A program made the translations under genes and the position numbers. From Halochromatium sp. (GTDB lineage Bacteria > Pseudomonadota > Gammaproteobacteria > Chromatiales > Chromatiaceae): a stretch of DNA of 44,586 nt. The notes below the pieces were generated by a model. It saw nothing but the letters and a program-made list of their open reading frames with translations, did not search any database and was not told the DNA's origin. How positions within the stretch are numbered: the stretch's first letter is position 1; each line of letters starts with the position of its first letter. Below are positions 26,199 through 35,273 of the stretch, piece by piece. The DNA lies in NCBI GenBank assembly GCA_010912705.1, contig POWB01000012.1, positions 89,239-133,824 on the forward strand, written 5' to 3'.

Positions 26199-27707
26199 AT
26201 GAGATTGCTGTCGCTCCCTTCGCCTGGCTTGTTGGCCAAAACCCTTTTGTTTGTCCTGTTATTCGGCTGCCTTGGGCAGGTGATGGCGGTCAAGGTTGCC
26301 TTAGACCCGGATAACTGGGGACATCCAGAGGGCGAGAATTGTGTGAGCTGTCATGAAAAGGCCTCACCTGGATTGGCGCAGCAGTGGCATGACAGCGCGC
26401 ATAAGGTGGCGGGCGTGAATTGCATGGACTGCCATCAGGCCGAGCAATCAGATGCGGACGCGATCGAGCACGAGGGACAGATCATCGCGACCATCGTCTC
26501 GCCAAAGGACTGTGGACGCTGTCACGAGCAGGAATTCAAAGAGCAGGCGGGGTCTGTGCATGCGGAGGCCTACGCGATCATCGAAGATCGGATTCCAGCG
26601 CTGGCCCAAAATATGACTGGATCGGCGATGCAGGCCGCTGGCTGTGATCAGTGCCATGGCTCGCTGGTCAAGGTGCGCGGCGATGGCACCCTGGACCCGG
26701 CGACCTGGCCCAATTCAGGCATCGGCCGCATCAATCCTGATGGCTCCAAAGGCTCCTGCTCTTCTTGCCATGGTCGCCATGCCTTCTCGAAAGCGCAGGC
26801 GCGTGAGCCGAGCGCCTGTGTGCGTTGTCATTCAGGGCCGGATTCACCGGATAAAGAGGTCTTTGAGGCGTCAAAGCACGGCATGCTCTATGCCGCGCAG
26901 CGCGAGCAGATGAATCTCCACGCCGATACTTGGGTTGCGGGTCAGGACTACACCGCAGCACCCACCTGTACCACCTGCCACATGGGGGCCGCGGGCAAGA
27001 TCCCGACCACCCATGATGTCGGGCTCAGGAACGCCTGGAATCTAAACCAGCCGGTGTCCTATCAACAGTATCTAGTGCTGTTCGAGGACGGCAGTAAGCT
27101 CGAGCTGCCGGCCACTGAGAAGGCGCCCAAGCGCGGTACTGAGCTTGAGAAGGCAGATGGAACCATGGCCAAGGTCAAGGCCGTGATCACGCCAGATCGG
27201 CGTCGCAAGGTGATAAGTCTGGTTTGCCTAGAGTGTCATGGCAAGGGGTTTACTGAGGCCTTCATGACCCAGTTCGATAACGTGGTCGAGCTGTACAACA
27301 GCAAGTTTGGCGAGCCGGCTGAAGCGATTATGGCGGTCCTCTACGAGCGCGGGCTGCTGACCCCGTTGCCGTTCGATGAGCCGCTCGAGTTCACCTATTG
27401 GGAGCTCTGGCACGACGAAGGCGCCCGTGCCCGCCATGGTGCCTCGATGATGAGCGCCAATCATGCCTGGTGGGAAGGGATGTACCTGGTCGGGCGCAAT
27501 TTCTATAGCCGCTTCATCCCGCAAGCGCGGGCAGTGGCGGGTGACCAGGCGGCGGAGATCATCGATCCGGTGTTAGCGAGCACCGGTCAGCATGAGTGGC
27601 TTGGGGAGCCGCAGCAGGCCAATCCGATCCTCGGTTGGATGCCGCCTCCGGCGCCTGATGTGGACGCCGATGCGGCTGCCGCTGGGAACGAGGAGGTGAG
27701 CCAATGA
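26199..27707 (+). CDS. octahaem hydroxylamine oxidoreductase-like cytochrome c
   Basis: A 502-residue exported protein with a signal peptide to about residue 30. Eight CxxCH sites lie at 48-52, 75-79, 105-109, 149-153, 187-191, 207-211, 257-261 and 343-347, the octahaem HAO pattern. The helical C-terminal end (RARHGASMMSANHAWWEG) also fits. HAO-family enzymes oxidise hydroxylamine or, when paired with a NapC-type protein and lacking the tyrosine cross-link at the active haem, reduce nitrite or hydroxylamine. By eye I cannot find the cross-linking tyrosine with confidence. Pairing with NapC here favours a reductase fed from the quinol pool. Between haems 7 and 8 there are about 80 residues, longer than I expect. 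ATG 26199 is preferred to the upstream start because it begins a proper signal peptide. Confidence 0.87.
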   Translation: MRLLSLPSPGLLAKTLLFVLLFGCLGQVMAVKVALDPDNWGHPEGENCVSCHEKASPGLAQQWHDSAHKVAGVNCMDCHQAEQSDADAIEHEGQIIATIVSPKDCGRCHEQEFKEQAGSVHAEAYAIIEDRIPALAQNMTGSAMQAAGCDQCHGSLVKVRGDGTLDPATWPNSGIGRINPDGSKGSCSSCHGRHAFSKAQAREPSACVRCHSGPDSPDKEVFEASKHGMLYAAQREQMNLHADTWVAGQDYTAAPTCTTCHMGAAGKIPTTHDVGLRNAWNLNQPVSYQQYLVLFEDGSKLELPATEKAPKRGTELEKADGTMAKVKAVITPDRRRKVISLVCLECHGKGFTEAFMTQFDNVVELYNSKFGEPAEAIMAVLYERGLLTPLPFDEPLEFTYWELWHDEGARARHGASMMSANHAWWEGMYLVGRNFYSRFIPQARAVAGDQAAEIIDPVLASTGQHEWLGEPQQANPILGWMPPPAPDVDADAAAAGNEEVSQ

Positions 27708-28333
27708 TCAAGCTCGAGGCGCCTCACTTCATCACCCGGCATGTGCTCTTCGCGCTGGTGGCTGGCGGCATTGGTGGTGTGGTGTTCATGTTCTTTCTGC
27801 TTGAGTTCGATCACTACACAAGCTCGAACGAGTTCTGCACCACCTGCCACTCGATGACCTATGCCGATGATAGCTATCAGGCCTCGCCGCACTACAATTC
27901 GCCGTCAGGGGTGCGCGCGAGCTGTGGCGACTGCCATGTCTCCGAGGGCATCATCATGGCCACCTACGACCATGCCATCGGCACCAAGGATTTGATCAAA
28001 CAGCTCTTTGGACCCGATTACGATGATCCGGTGGTCAATCTACTGCATCTGCCGGAGGCCGCGTTTGCCGCGCGCGATTGGTTCCGTGCGCGTGATTCGG
28101 CGACCTGTAAGCGTTGCCACACCCTGGAGGCGATTCAGGGTGTGCGTGCCAATACGGCGGCGATCCATCAAGAGGAGACTGGCGGCAAGACCTGCGTCGA
28201 CTGCCATTACAACCTGGTACATCGGCATGTGCCGAGTGAGCAGACCTTCAAGCGCGAGTCCTGGAATGCGATGGTCGAAGGGGAGTTCGGGCTTGAGCCG
28301 GGCGCTGCGGTCCGGCTGCTGAGCAGCGAGTAA
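27704..28333 (+). CDS. NapC/NirT-type tetrahaem quinol dehydrogenase
   Basis: A 209-residue membrane-anchored cytochrome. It has a membrane helix at about 12-34, then four CxxCH sites at 45-49, 74-78, 135-139 and 164-168, with the NapC/NirT core (FCTTCHSM, ASCGDCHVSEG, KTCVDCHYNLVH). These proteins oxidise menaquinol or ubiquinol and pass electrons to a periplasmic reductase. The gene overlaps the HAO-like gene by four bases (ATGA), strong evidence that the two proteins act together. The same pairing (hao with a NapC-type gene) is known in epsilonproteobacteria and as hao/cycB in ammonia oxidisers. It is about normal in length and looks intact. Confidence 0.95.
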   Translation: MIKLEAPHFITRHVLFALVAGGIGGVVFMFFLLEFDHYTSSNEFCTTCHSMTYADDSYQASPHYNSPSGVRASCGDCHVSEGIIMATYDHAIGTKDLIKQLFGPDYDDPVVNLLHLPEAAFAARDWFRARDSATCKRCHTLEAIQGVRANTAAIHQEETGGKTCVDCHYNLVHRHVPSEQTFKRESWNAMVEGEFGLEPGAAVRLLSSE

Positions 28334-28396
28334 GTCATGCTGCTTCTGTTCGGTCTCTATCCGAGGCGGAATGAGCTGGCAGCTCATCCCATTCAT

Positions 28397-28433
28397 TCGG
28401 GAGAGCCTGCATCCGGTGCAGCTGCTCTCCCGA
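28397..28433. terminator. stem-loop after the napC-like gene
   Basis: TCGGGAGAGC (28397-28406) pairs with GCTCTCCCGA (28424-28433); inside, CTGCA pairs with TGCAG around a TCCGG loop, with a two-base bulge. It lies between convergent genes and could stop both, though no clear T-run follows. Confidence 0.55.
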
Positions 28434-28447
28434 CTGATCACGTCCTC

Positions 28448-28975
28448 TTATCGGCACTCGACGGGGTCGCCCGCCGCGTTGGTGCAGCTTGACGAATGAG
28501 TCACACCCTCGCTCTTGGTATAGCTCGTGTCGCCGCTGTAGCTAGCCGCGCTGTTATGCGAAGAGACGTCTGTCGAGCGCGAGGCATCCAGTCCCGTTTC
28601 TGGGTTATAGCTTGAGCTGCCGCGCGAATCGAACTGGCCACGCGCCCCGCTTGCGGCGGCACCGCTTTGGTGGGTCGTGGTACCGTCGGACGAATGGGTC
28701 GTGATGCCGGCGCGAGCACCGGCCCCATAGGGCGTCCGGTAAGCCGCACTGCTTCCGCCCGCTGCGTTGCCCTGACCGTCAGTCGCGTAACCGCGCGAGC
28801 GGTAGCCACCACCCGCCGGACCTCGAATCGCGCGGCCGGAGCCTCCACTCACCCCGCCGGCGGCGTTCTCGCGGACGAAGCGCCCGCTCGCAAAGCCCTC
28901 GGCCTGCACCAGTACCGGCTGCAGTAATAGCCCGGCGCTCAAGAAACCAGCCGCAATCATCGTCGTCTTCATCAT
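28448..28975 (-). CDS. secreted Gly/Ser-rich low-complexity protein
   Basis: A 175-residue exported protein of unknown function. A signal peptide (about 1-25, cleavage near VQAEG) is followed by a body rich in Gly, Ala, Ser, Thr and Arg with repeated motifs (GRAIRGPAGGGYRSRGY, HSSDGTTTHQSG, SSHNSAASYSG). The C-terminus has one cysteine pair (SSCTN, VECR). ATG 28975 follows GAGGAG at five bases. It lies 46 bases after the Spy-like gene on the same strand, so the two are probably co-transcribed. It may be a flexible cell-surface or matrix protein; nothing firmer can be said. Confidence 0.75.
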   Translation of the reverse strand: MMKTTMIAAGFLSAGLLLQPVLVQAEGFASGRFVRENAAGGVSGGSGRAIRGPAGGGYRSRGYATDGQGNAAGGSSAAYRTPYGAGARAGITTHSSDGTTTHQSGAAASGARGQFDSRGSSSYNPETGLDASRSTDVSSHNSAASYSGDTSYTKSEGVTHSSSCTNAAGDPVECR

Positions 28976-29021
28976 TGTTCTCCTCGTTCGTGGGTCGTCA
29001 ATCAATCAGATGTGATTAAGA

Positions 29022-29555
29022 TCAGCCATCCGTGAGCGCACAAGTCGGCCCTAAGCCGTCGCTAGCAAGCATAGCCAGCAAGGTGACTATCCGCTCTGCC
29101 CGCGCTAGACCGCGTTGCAACGCCTTCTCGGCTTGCGCCTGCTGCGCAGGGTCAAGCTGCGCATACCAGGCGAGACGGCGATCCCGATTCTGGCGAGCAG
29201 CCTGGATCAATTGGTCGATGGCCTGCTCGGTCTGCATCGCCACCGCCTCAAGGTTAGGCATCTCCTGAGCCAGCTCATCGCTCAGCGCGGCCTGTGTCTG
29301 TCGGAGGATGACCCCGAGCTGCTCGATGTTGGCCTCGCGAGCCGCTTGAATCTCTTGCCAGAGTGCCGTTTGACTCTGGCTCATTTCCCCGCCGAGACAG
29401 GCGCTGCGATTGCTCCAGCTGATCGCGCGAATCGTCCCCGACGTCGGCTCAGCTTGCGCGACCCCGTGCGGCATCACCGCCGCAGCTCCCAGAGTTGCAA
29501 TCAGCATCGCCGCTGGTGGCGCCAATAGGAGCAACCTCACCGTTTTCTTGTTCAT
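29022..29555 (-). CDS. Spy/CpxP-like periplasmic protein
   Basis: A 177-residue exported helical protein. A signal peptide (about 1-35) is followed by a long helical body with a QLDPAQQAQAEKALQRG segment close to the LTxxQ motif of the Spy/CpxP/CnrR family. Such proteins act as periplasmic chaperones or as negative regulators of an adjacent sensor kinase. That fits the context: it diverges from an OmpR-EnvZ-type pair about 210 bases away. Cysteines occur near residues 53 and 172 (ACLGGE, PTCALTDG), unusual for the family and possibly metal or disulfide related. Family assignment is moderate. Confidence 0.65.
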   Translation of the reverse strand: MNKKTVRLLLLAPPAAMLIATLGAAAVMPHGVAQAEPTSGTIRAISWSNRSACLGGEMSQSQTALWQEIQAAREANIEQLGVILRQTQAALSDELAQEMPNLEAVAMQTEQAIDQLIQAARQNRDRRLAWYAQLDPAQQAQAEKALQRGLARAERIVTLLAMLASDGLGPTCALTDG

Positions 29556-29765
29556 GCTGTCATGACCTCGAGATCAACTTAGGATCGGCGACGACGGATG
29601 CCGCCGCGTCGAGGGAAAGACTAGCGCCAACGACCTTTCAGGGTGTTGCAGCCGCAGGGCGAACTGTGGATGCTTGTTGCTCCCCGAGGTCGCAGAAATA
29701 ATTCGACACAATTCTCTGTTTCCTGGGTTCACACCGGGCCAATTCCCACCTGAGAACGCGCAGCA

Positions 29766-30491
29766 ATGACCGATGCCAACCAGCCCCGCGTGCTCGTCGT
29801 CGATGATGATCTCAAGCTGCGCACCCTGCTATCGCGCTACCTCAGCGAGAACGAGCTAGCGGTCAAGGTCGTGCCTGATGGCGCGCAGCTCGATCGGCTG
29901 CTCGCGCGCGAAATGTTCGACCTGCTGATCCTCGACATCATGTTGCCAGGCGAAGACGGCCTCTCGATCTGCCGCCGTCTGCGAGGAACCGGCAATGACA
30001 TCCCGATCATGATGCTCACCGCCCGCGGTGACGACATCGACCGCATCATCGGCCTCGAGATCGGCGCTGACGACTATCTGCCGAAGCCGTTCAATCCGCG
30101 CGAGCTGCTCGCGCGGGCGCGGGCGCTGCTGCGCCGGCGCAGCGGATCGGTCGGCGGCATGCCAGCCGCGGTCGAGCAGTCCGTCAGCTTCGGGCCGAAC
30201 CAGCTCGATCTGGCGACCCGCGAGCTGCACCACGACGGCCAGCCCCGAGCACTCACCAGCGGCGAATTTGCGCTGCTGCGCATTCTGGTCTCACAGCCGC
30301 GCGTCACCCTCTCGCGGGCGCAGCTTGCCGAGCAGACGCACGGGCGCGAGCATGCCGCAACTGAGCGCAGCATCGACGTTCTGATCTCCCGCCTGCGCAA
30401 GCTCGTCGAGCCCGATCCGACGAGTCCGCGCTATATCCAGACGGTCTGGGGTCGCGGCTATGTCTTCGTGCCTGACCCAAGCACGCCGTGA
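29766..30491 (+). CDS. OmpR-family response regulator
   Basis: A 241-residue two-component regulator. The receiver domain (about 8-118) has the acidic pair DDD at 13-15, the phosphorylated aspartate D57 in LILDIMLPGEDG, threonine in MLTARGDD and the conserved K107 in LPKPFN. The C-terminal winged helix (about 140-235) is of the OmpR/PhoB type (SRLRKLVEPDPTSPRYIQTVWGRGYVF). It overlaps the kinase gene by four bases (GTGA). It probably activates or represses envelope genes, including the divergent Spy-like gene. Sequence resembles OmpR more than PhoB, but I do not assign a symbol. Confidence 0.95.
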   Translation: MTDANQPRVLVVDDDLKLRTLLSRYLSENELAVKVVPDGAQLDRLLAREMFDLLILDIMLPGEDGLSICRRLRGTGNDIPIMMLTARGDDIDRIIGLEIGADDYLPKPFNPRELLARARALLRRRSGSVGGMPAAVEQSVSFGPNQLDLATRELHHDGQPRALTSGEFALLRILVSQPRVTLSRAQLAEQTHGREHAATERSIDVLISRLRKLVEPDPTSPRYIQTVWGRGYVFVPDPSTP

Positions 30492-31807
30492 GCCTGCTGC
30501 CAGACAGCGCCTTTACCCGAGCCGCATTGCTGATCGCGGTGGCCTTAATCGTGACTCAGCTGCTCGTCTTCGTGCCGTTGCGTCAACTGATCATCGCGCC
30601 CGCCATGGAGCAGATGGCCATCTCGCTTGCCGACACCAGTCAGCTCATCGCGCACCTGCTGCAAACGGAGGATGCACCGCAGCGCAGCCAGTCGCTCAGT
30701 CATCTCAGCCAGGCACTTGGGGTGCGTTTGGATCAAACCGCGGCAGGCCCGCCGGGCGGCGAGCCAGGTCTCTACTACCAGCGCGTCTTCACCCGCGTGC
30801 TTAAGCAGCGCCTCGGGACAACCCACCCCTATCGTGTTGAAACCGGTGCACCGACTGTGATCTGGGTTCGAGCGAGTCAGGCGCCGCCGGCCTGGGTGGG
30901 CCTGGCCATGCGGGGGATCGAGGCTGGCGCGGTTCCCGTGATACTGATCTGGATTGGCCTAGGCTTGTCTCTCGCGCTCCTGATCGGCTTCCTGCTGGCA
31001 CGCTCCCTGACCAGTGGCCTGCGCCGCCTGGTCGGGTTTGCCCGCCGCATCGGCCGCGGCGAGGAGCCTGCCGAGCCCCCCAGCACTGGCCCGCGAGAGG
31101 TGCGCGAGCTCAGTCAGGCGATGTATCAGATGGCCCGCGCGATCCGTCGCAACGCCGAGGAGCGGTCGCTGCTGCTGGCGGGCATCTCACACGATCTGCG
31201 AACACCGCTCGCGCGGATGCGCCTGTCCCTCGAGCTTGCCCCCGAGATCAACGACGAGACCCGCGATAGCATGGTCGAAGACATCGATGCGATCGACACA
31301 ACGGTCGCCGATTTCATCGCCTCGGTGCGAGATGAGCACGACGAGCCCGTCAACGATTGTGACCTCGATGCGCTCATTCGTCAGACTGCCAAGCGTCTCG
31401 CCGGCCCCAGGATGGATACAACGGCAGCGATCGATCCCGAGATCAGTCTCGATCTCGAGCCACTCGGCTTGCAGCGACTGCGCCCACGCGCGATGGCGCG
31501 GGTGCTTGAGAACCTCCTCCTGAACGCGCGACGCCATGGAGCACCGCCGATCCAGGTCGAGGCCAGGCGCCGGCTCGGCCAGATCCGCGTCAGCATCTTC
31601 GACCATGGCCCAGGGGTGACCGCTGACGAGCTTGATCGCCTTCTGGACCCGTTTCAGCGGGGACGCGCCGTCGCCAGCACCGGCAGCGGTCTCGGCCTTG
31701 CCACTGCCCGACGGATCATCCAGGAGCACGGAGGCGAGCTCAGTCTCCATCAACGTCCTGCGGGCGGCCTAGAAGCACGCATTGAACTGCCTGATCGCCA
31801 ACCTTGA
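30488..31807 (+). CDS. EnvZ-like sensor histidine kinase
   Basis: A 439-residue kinase from a GTG start that overlaps the regulator gene. It has a membrane helix at about 10-32, a periplasmic sensor region of about 110 residues, a second helix at about 142-168, HAMP, and the H-box GISHDLRTPLARM with H235. The ATP domain follows with N-box (NLLLNARRHG), DHGPGV and GSGLGLATARRI. All catalytic motifs are intact. It should phosphorylate the preceding regulator in response to an envelope or osmotic signal, perhaps modulated by the Spy/CpxP-like neighbour. Confidence 0.95.
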   Translation: MSLLPDSAFTRAALLIAVALIVTQLLVFVPLRQLIIAPAMEQMAISLADTSQLIAHLLQTEDAPQRSQSLSHLSQALGVRLDQTAAGPPGGEPGLYYQRVFTRVLKQRLGTTHPYRVETGAPTVIWVRASQAPPAWVGLAMRGIEAGAVPVILIWIGLGLSLALLIGFLLARSLTSGLRRLVGFARRIGRGEEPAEPPSTGPREVRELSQAMYQMARAIRRNAEERSLLLAGISHDLRTPLARMRLSLELAPEINDETRDSMVEDIDAIDTTVADFIASVRDEHDEPVNDCDLDALIRQTAKRLAGPRMDTTAAIDPEISLDLEPLGLQRLRPRAMARVLENLLLNARRHGAPPIQVEARRRLGQIRVSIFDHGPGVTADELDRLLDPFQRGRAVASTGSGLGLATARRIIQEHGGELSLHQRPAGGLEARIELPDRQP

Positions 31808-31981
31808 GAGCATCAATGTTGTCATTGAAGCCAATACCACCTCCGGCTGCCGTGCGCCGCCTCACCAGCAGCGACCCAGTCAGCAGGCTTTGCAATCGTT
31901 CGGCGCTTCAGGTCCCTCCTTGAGCACAGTCCACAGGTCGATATGAGTTCTTCGCTCGAATAATGGCCTGATTTCGATAGC

Positions 31982-33274
31982 CTAGACGGGTTGTGCTGCT
32001 GAGTTGTCCTCGAGAATGCCTTCTTCGCCTTCGGACTTGGCGATGATCACCGCGCCAGCGGAGTCGCCGGCGACATTGACCGCTGTGCGCATCATATCGA
32101 GCACGCGGTCGACGGCCAGGATCAGGCCGATACCCTCGAGCGGCAGGCCGACGGCGGAGAGGATGATGGCGATTGCGACCAGGCTCGCGGCCGGAATGCC
32201 GGCGACGCCGATCGAGGTCATCAGTGCCAGCAGCACCACGGTGAATTGCGTTGCCAGGCCGAGCTCAATGCCGTAGGCCTGGGCGATGAACAGTACCGCG
32301 ACACATTCATAGAGCGCGGTGCCGTCCATATTGACCGTAGCGCCGAGCGGCAGCACAAAGCTGCTGGTCTTGTTCGAGACGCCGGCATTCTTCTCGATAC
32401 ACTCCATGGTCAGCGGCAGGGTGGCCGAGGAGGAGGCGGTTGAGAACGCGGTCAGCAGGGCAGGGCTGACCGCCCGATAGTGGCGCAGCGGACTGACGCC
32501 GCCGAGGAAGCGCAACAGGAGCGGTAGCGTGACGGCGAAATGGATGGCGAGGGCGAGGGTGACGGTGAAGAAGAATTGCGCAAGTGGCACGAAGGCCTCG
32601 AGGCCGGTGCTGGCGACGGTCTTGGCGACCAGCGCGAAGACGCCGAGCGGCGCAAAGAGCATGACCAGATCGGTGATCTTCATCATGATCTGGAACATGC
32701 CGTTGAAGAAGTTGTATTGTGCCTCGGCGTACTGGTTGGCGATGCGGGTCATGAAGAACCCGTAGAGGATGCTGAAGAAGATCAGCCCGAGCATCTGCCC
32801 TTGGCTGGCGGCGGCGACGATATTGGTCGGCACCATGCGCAGGAAGATCGCGACGATGTCGTCAGCACCCTTGTCGGCGAACTGTGCCTCAAGCTCGCTG
32901 GCGTTGGCGCTTAGCCCAAAGACCTCCTCCGCGCTGCCATCGACCACACCAGGTTGGATCAGATTGACCACTGCGAGGCCGACGATGATGGCCAGAAAGC
33001 TGGTTAGCGCATAGTAGCCGATGGTCTTGCCGCCGAGGCGCCCGAGGTTGTCCGAGTCGCCGATGCTGGCCACGCCGATGATGATCGAGGAGACGATCAA
33101 CGGCACGATCAGCATCTTTAAGGCGTTGAGGAAGAGTTGGCCGATGAAGTCGAAGATGGCGTAGAAGGTCAGGCCAAAGAGGTGGCCGTCTTCGCCAACG
33201 ATCAAGCCGACGATAACGGCAAGGGCGAGGGCGATCAGTATCTGCCAGTGGAGTTTAAGCTTCAGGATGGACAT
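31982..33274 (-). CDS. dicarboxylate/amino acid:cation symporter (DAACS family)
   Basis: A 430-residue inner-membrane secondary transporter for dicarboxylates, glutamate or aspartate, driven by H+ or Na+. It has about eight helices plus re-entrant loops. Family signatures are clear: the serine-rich tip [18 protein letters not shown], the NMDGTALYE motif and the late [19 protein letters not shown] substrate site. The start [10 protein letters not shown] was chosen by family alignment and follows an unconvincing ribosome site. It is a single gene, convergent with the kinase. Within the family GltP/DctA subtypes are hard to separate by eye. In a phototroph it would assist photoheterotrophic uptake of organic acids. 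Confidence 0.95.
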   Translation of the reverse strand: MSILKLKLHWQILIALALAVIVGLIVGEDGHLFGLTFYAIFDFIGQLFLNALKMLIVPLIVSSIIIGVASIGDSDNLGRLGGKTIGYYALTSFLAIIVGLAVVNLIQPGVVDGSAEEVFGLSANASELEAQFADKGADDIVAIFLRMVPTNIVAAASQGQMLGLIFFSILYGFFMTRIANQYAEAQYNFFNGMFQIMMKITDLVMLFAPLGVFALVAKTVASTGLEAFVPLAQFFFTVTLALAIHFAVTLPLLLRFLGGVSPLRHYRAVSPALLTAFSTASSSATLPLTMECIEKNAGVSNKTSSFVLPLGATVNMDGTALYECVAVLFIAQAYGIELGLATQFTVVLLALMTSIGVAGIPAASLVAIAIILSAVGLPLEGIGLILAVDRVLDMMRTAVNVAGDSAGAVIIAKSEGEEGILEDNSAAQPV

Positions 33275-33466
33275 AGTGTTGCGCGAGAGCCCTCGATATT
33301 CAGCAAGACCAATCTGGTGATAGTATGTCAGGCTTGGTTTTTGATCCATGGTCAGTGCTTGGGCTGATCCTTGTGCGCTTGGAGAAGCGCATCGGCGAAC
33401 TAATGATCAAGGCCCATCGGTGGTTGGGTGCGGTCAATGGCCGCGCTCAAGTAGCGGGTTTTTGCA

Positions 33467-33480
33467 ACACCTTAAGGTGT
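33467..33480. promoter_or_regulatory. 14-bp perfect palindrome in a divergent intergenic region
   Basis: ACACCTTAAGGTGT, centred about 86 bases before the small gene at 33560 and about 200 bases before the symporter gene. It suits a dimeric repressor or activator. A short stem-loop (CTGCTCG ... CGAGCAG, 33498-33522) follows. No regulator can be named. The rest of 33275-33559 shows no gene. Confidence 0.45.
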
Positions 33481-33559
33481 GCGTCGAATAGCCCGTACTG
33501 CTCGTGCTGATTCAGCGAGCAGCGAGGTCGGGCGATCGGCGTCGAGAGACGATACCAAC

Positions 33560-33895
33560 ATGCACTATCGCGTCTATTATCTGATCAATCGCTCTGGCGA
33601 GCGTGTCTCCTCGAAGAGCGCGGTGGAGATGACCACCAGGGCCATCTGTGAGCAGCTGCTCGACCGGTTGCAATCGGAGGATGATTACCTCGGTATCCTC
33701 GATGCCGATGACAATGTGCTGCAAATCCTTCCCGAGCCGGAGCAGCAACGCTACTACGTAGAGGTGCCTCTGGATGCGGCTAAGGCGTCCTACGGTCGTT
33801 ATGTTAATCGCGAAGAGCTGGAGGTCCTGATCAACGAGCTTCCAGTACGGATCGACGAGCAGAATATTCCGGGCTTGACCTATCGCCCTTGGTGA
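33560..33895 (+). CDS. small protein of unknown function
   Basis: A 111-residue cytoplasmic-looking protein that I do not recognise. ATG 33560 (MHYRVYYLINRSGERV) was preferred to an upstream frame because the latter is arginine-rich and looks non-coding; GAGAGACG lies upstream as a weak ribosome site. It has strong codon bias and alternating strand/helix character (IRVYYL, RAICEQLLDRLQ, YLGILDADDNVLQIL, YYVEVPLD). No cysteines or membrane helices are present. Its nearest neighbours are the divergent symporter and the downstream efflux genes, neither clearly related. Confidence 0.65.
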   Translation: MHYRVYYLINRSGERVSSKSAVEMTTRAICEQLLDRLQSEDDYLGILDADDNVLQILPEPEQQRYYVEVPLDAAKASYGRYVNREELEVLINELPVRIDEQNIPGLTYRPW

Positions 33896-34046
33896 GCGGA
33901 TTGGTTGAGCAGGTCTCGCCGTCGCCGTGGGCGGAAGCAAGTCGCTTAGGGTATCCTCCTGGTCAGCCTGCCGATGCTGATTTCCCTGTTGCCATTTGGT
34001 CTGTTTCGGCTGCGCGCTCACTTTGGCCCATAGGTATGCTTCCGCC

Positions 34047-35228
34047 ATGTCAATGCCCCTCTCTGGCTTGCTGTTAACTGCGCTCGCGATCACGATGCTG
34101 AGCGCCTGCGATCTTGGGAAGACGCCGGAGTCGCCAGCAGAGCCGCCGGCGGTCGGTGTGATCGAGGTCGGTGAGTCGGCGGTCAATCCCTTCTACGAGT
34201 TCGTCGGCAAGACGCGCGCGGTCGAAACCGTGGCGCTGCGGGCGCGTGTGCTCGGCTTCTTGGAGGCCAAGGCCTTTCAAGAAGGCGGGCTGGTCGATGC
34301 CGGCGAGGTTCTGTTTGAGATCGAGCCGGAGCAATATGAGGCGACGCTGGACCAAGCCAAGGCGGCGCTAGCCGCGGCTGAGGCCTCGCTGAATCGTGCA
34401 CAGGTCGACCTGGCGCGTTATCGAGAGCTGGCGAAGGCGAAGAATGTCAGCCAACAGAAGGTTGATGAGGCCGAGGCCGAGGAGTTGGTGCAGCAGGCCG
34501 CGGTGGAGACCGCCAAGGCCGATGTCGAGAAGACCGCGCTGAACCTGAATTACACCAAGATTCTGGCACCGATCAGTGGTCGCATCGACCGCGCGGCCTT
34601 CGATGTTGGCAATTTGGTCGGCCCTGAGTCGGGCGTGCTGGCGACCATCAACAAGATGGACCCGATCAATGTCACCTTTACCATCGCCGAGACCTGGTAT
34701 TTGGAGCTGCTGCAGGCGAACAACGCCGCCACGCGAGCGAATGGTGCAACATCTGCTGAGTCCGAAGATTTTGCGCATGTGCCACTGATCCGGTTGTCCG
34801 ATGGCAGCCTCTATGCGTATGAAGGCCTCTTCGATTTCATCGACAACAAGGTCGACGAGGCGACGGGCACGGTGCTGGTGCGTGCCCAATTCCCGAATCC
34901 TGATGGTCTTTTGCTACCCGGGCAGTTCGTGACGGTGGTGATCGAGCGCAAGGATGCGATCGAGGCGGTGACGGTGCCGCAGGCCGCGGTGCTGACTGAT
35001 CAGGGCGGTCGCTACGTGCTGTTGGTGGATGCTCAGAATCGAGTCGAGACGCGTCGGATCGAGACCGGCCAGGAATTTGGGCCGAATCTGTTGGTCGCGA
35101 GTGGGCTCGATGCGGGCGAGCGTGTCGTCCTGTATGGCATCCAGAAGGTGCGCCCTGGCATCGAGGTCAAGCCAGAGCTGACGGCGGCGCCACAGGTGGA
35201 GCCTGAGGCTAGCTCAGCCGAGGATTGA
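34047..35228 (+). CDS. RND efflux periplasmic adaptor (membrane fusion lipoprotein)
   Basis: A 393-residue lipoprotein adaptor linking an inner-membrane RND pump to an outer-membrane channel. A short signal ends in the lipobox LSAC, so C20 or nearby becomes lipidated. It follows the usual order: beta-barrel start (VGVIEVGE), lipoyl half, an alpha-hairpin (about 100-165, ALAAAEASLNRAQVDLARYREL), second lipoyl half (APISGRIDRAAFDVGNLV), beta-barrel and membrane-proximal domain. ATG 34047 gives the proper lipoprotein signal. It lies 45 bases upstream of the pump gene. No TolC-type gene is in the window, so it must use one encoded elsewhere. Confidence 0.95.
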   Translation: MSMPLSGLLLTALAITMLSACDLGKTPESPAEPPAVGVIEVGESAVNPFYEFVGKTRAVETVALRARVLGFLEAKAFQEGGLVDAGEVLFEIEPEQYEATLDQAKAALAAAEASLNRAQVDLARYRELAKAKNVSQQKVDEAEAEELVQQAAVETAKADVEKTALNLNYTKILAPISGRIDRAAFDVGNLVGPESGVLATINKMDPINVTFTIAETWYLELLQANNAATRANGATSAESEDFAHVPLIRLSDGSLYAYEGLFDFIDNKVDEATGTVLVRAQFPNPDGLLLPGQFVTVVIERKDAIEAVTVPQAAVLTDQGGRYVLLVDAQNRVETRRIETGQEFGPNLLVASGLDAGERVVLYGIQKVRPGIEVKPELTAAPQVEPEASSAED

Positions 35229-35273
35229 TCGCTACGGCGCTGCCGTATCACACACCGCATCGAGGCTCGCGCC

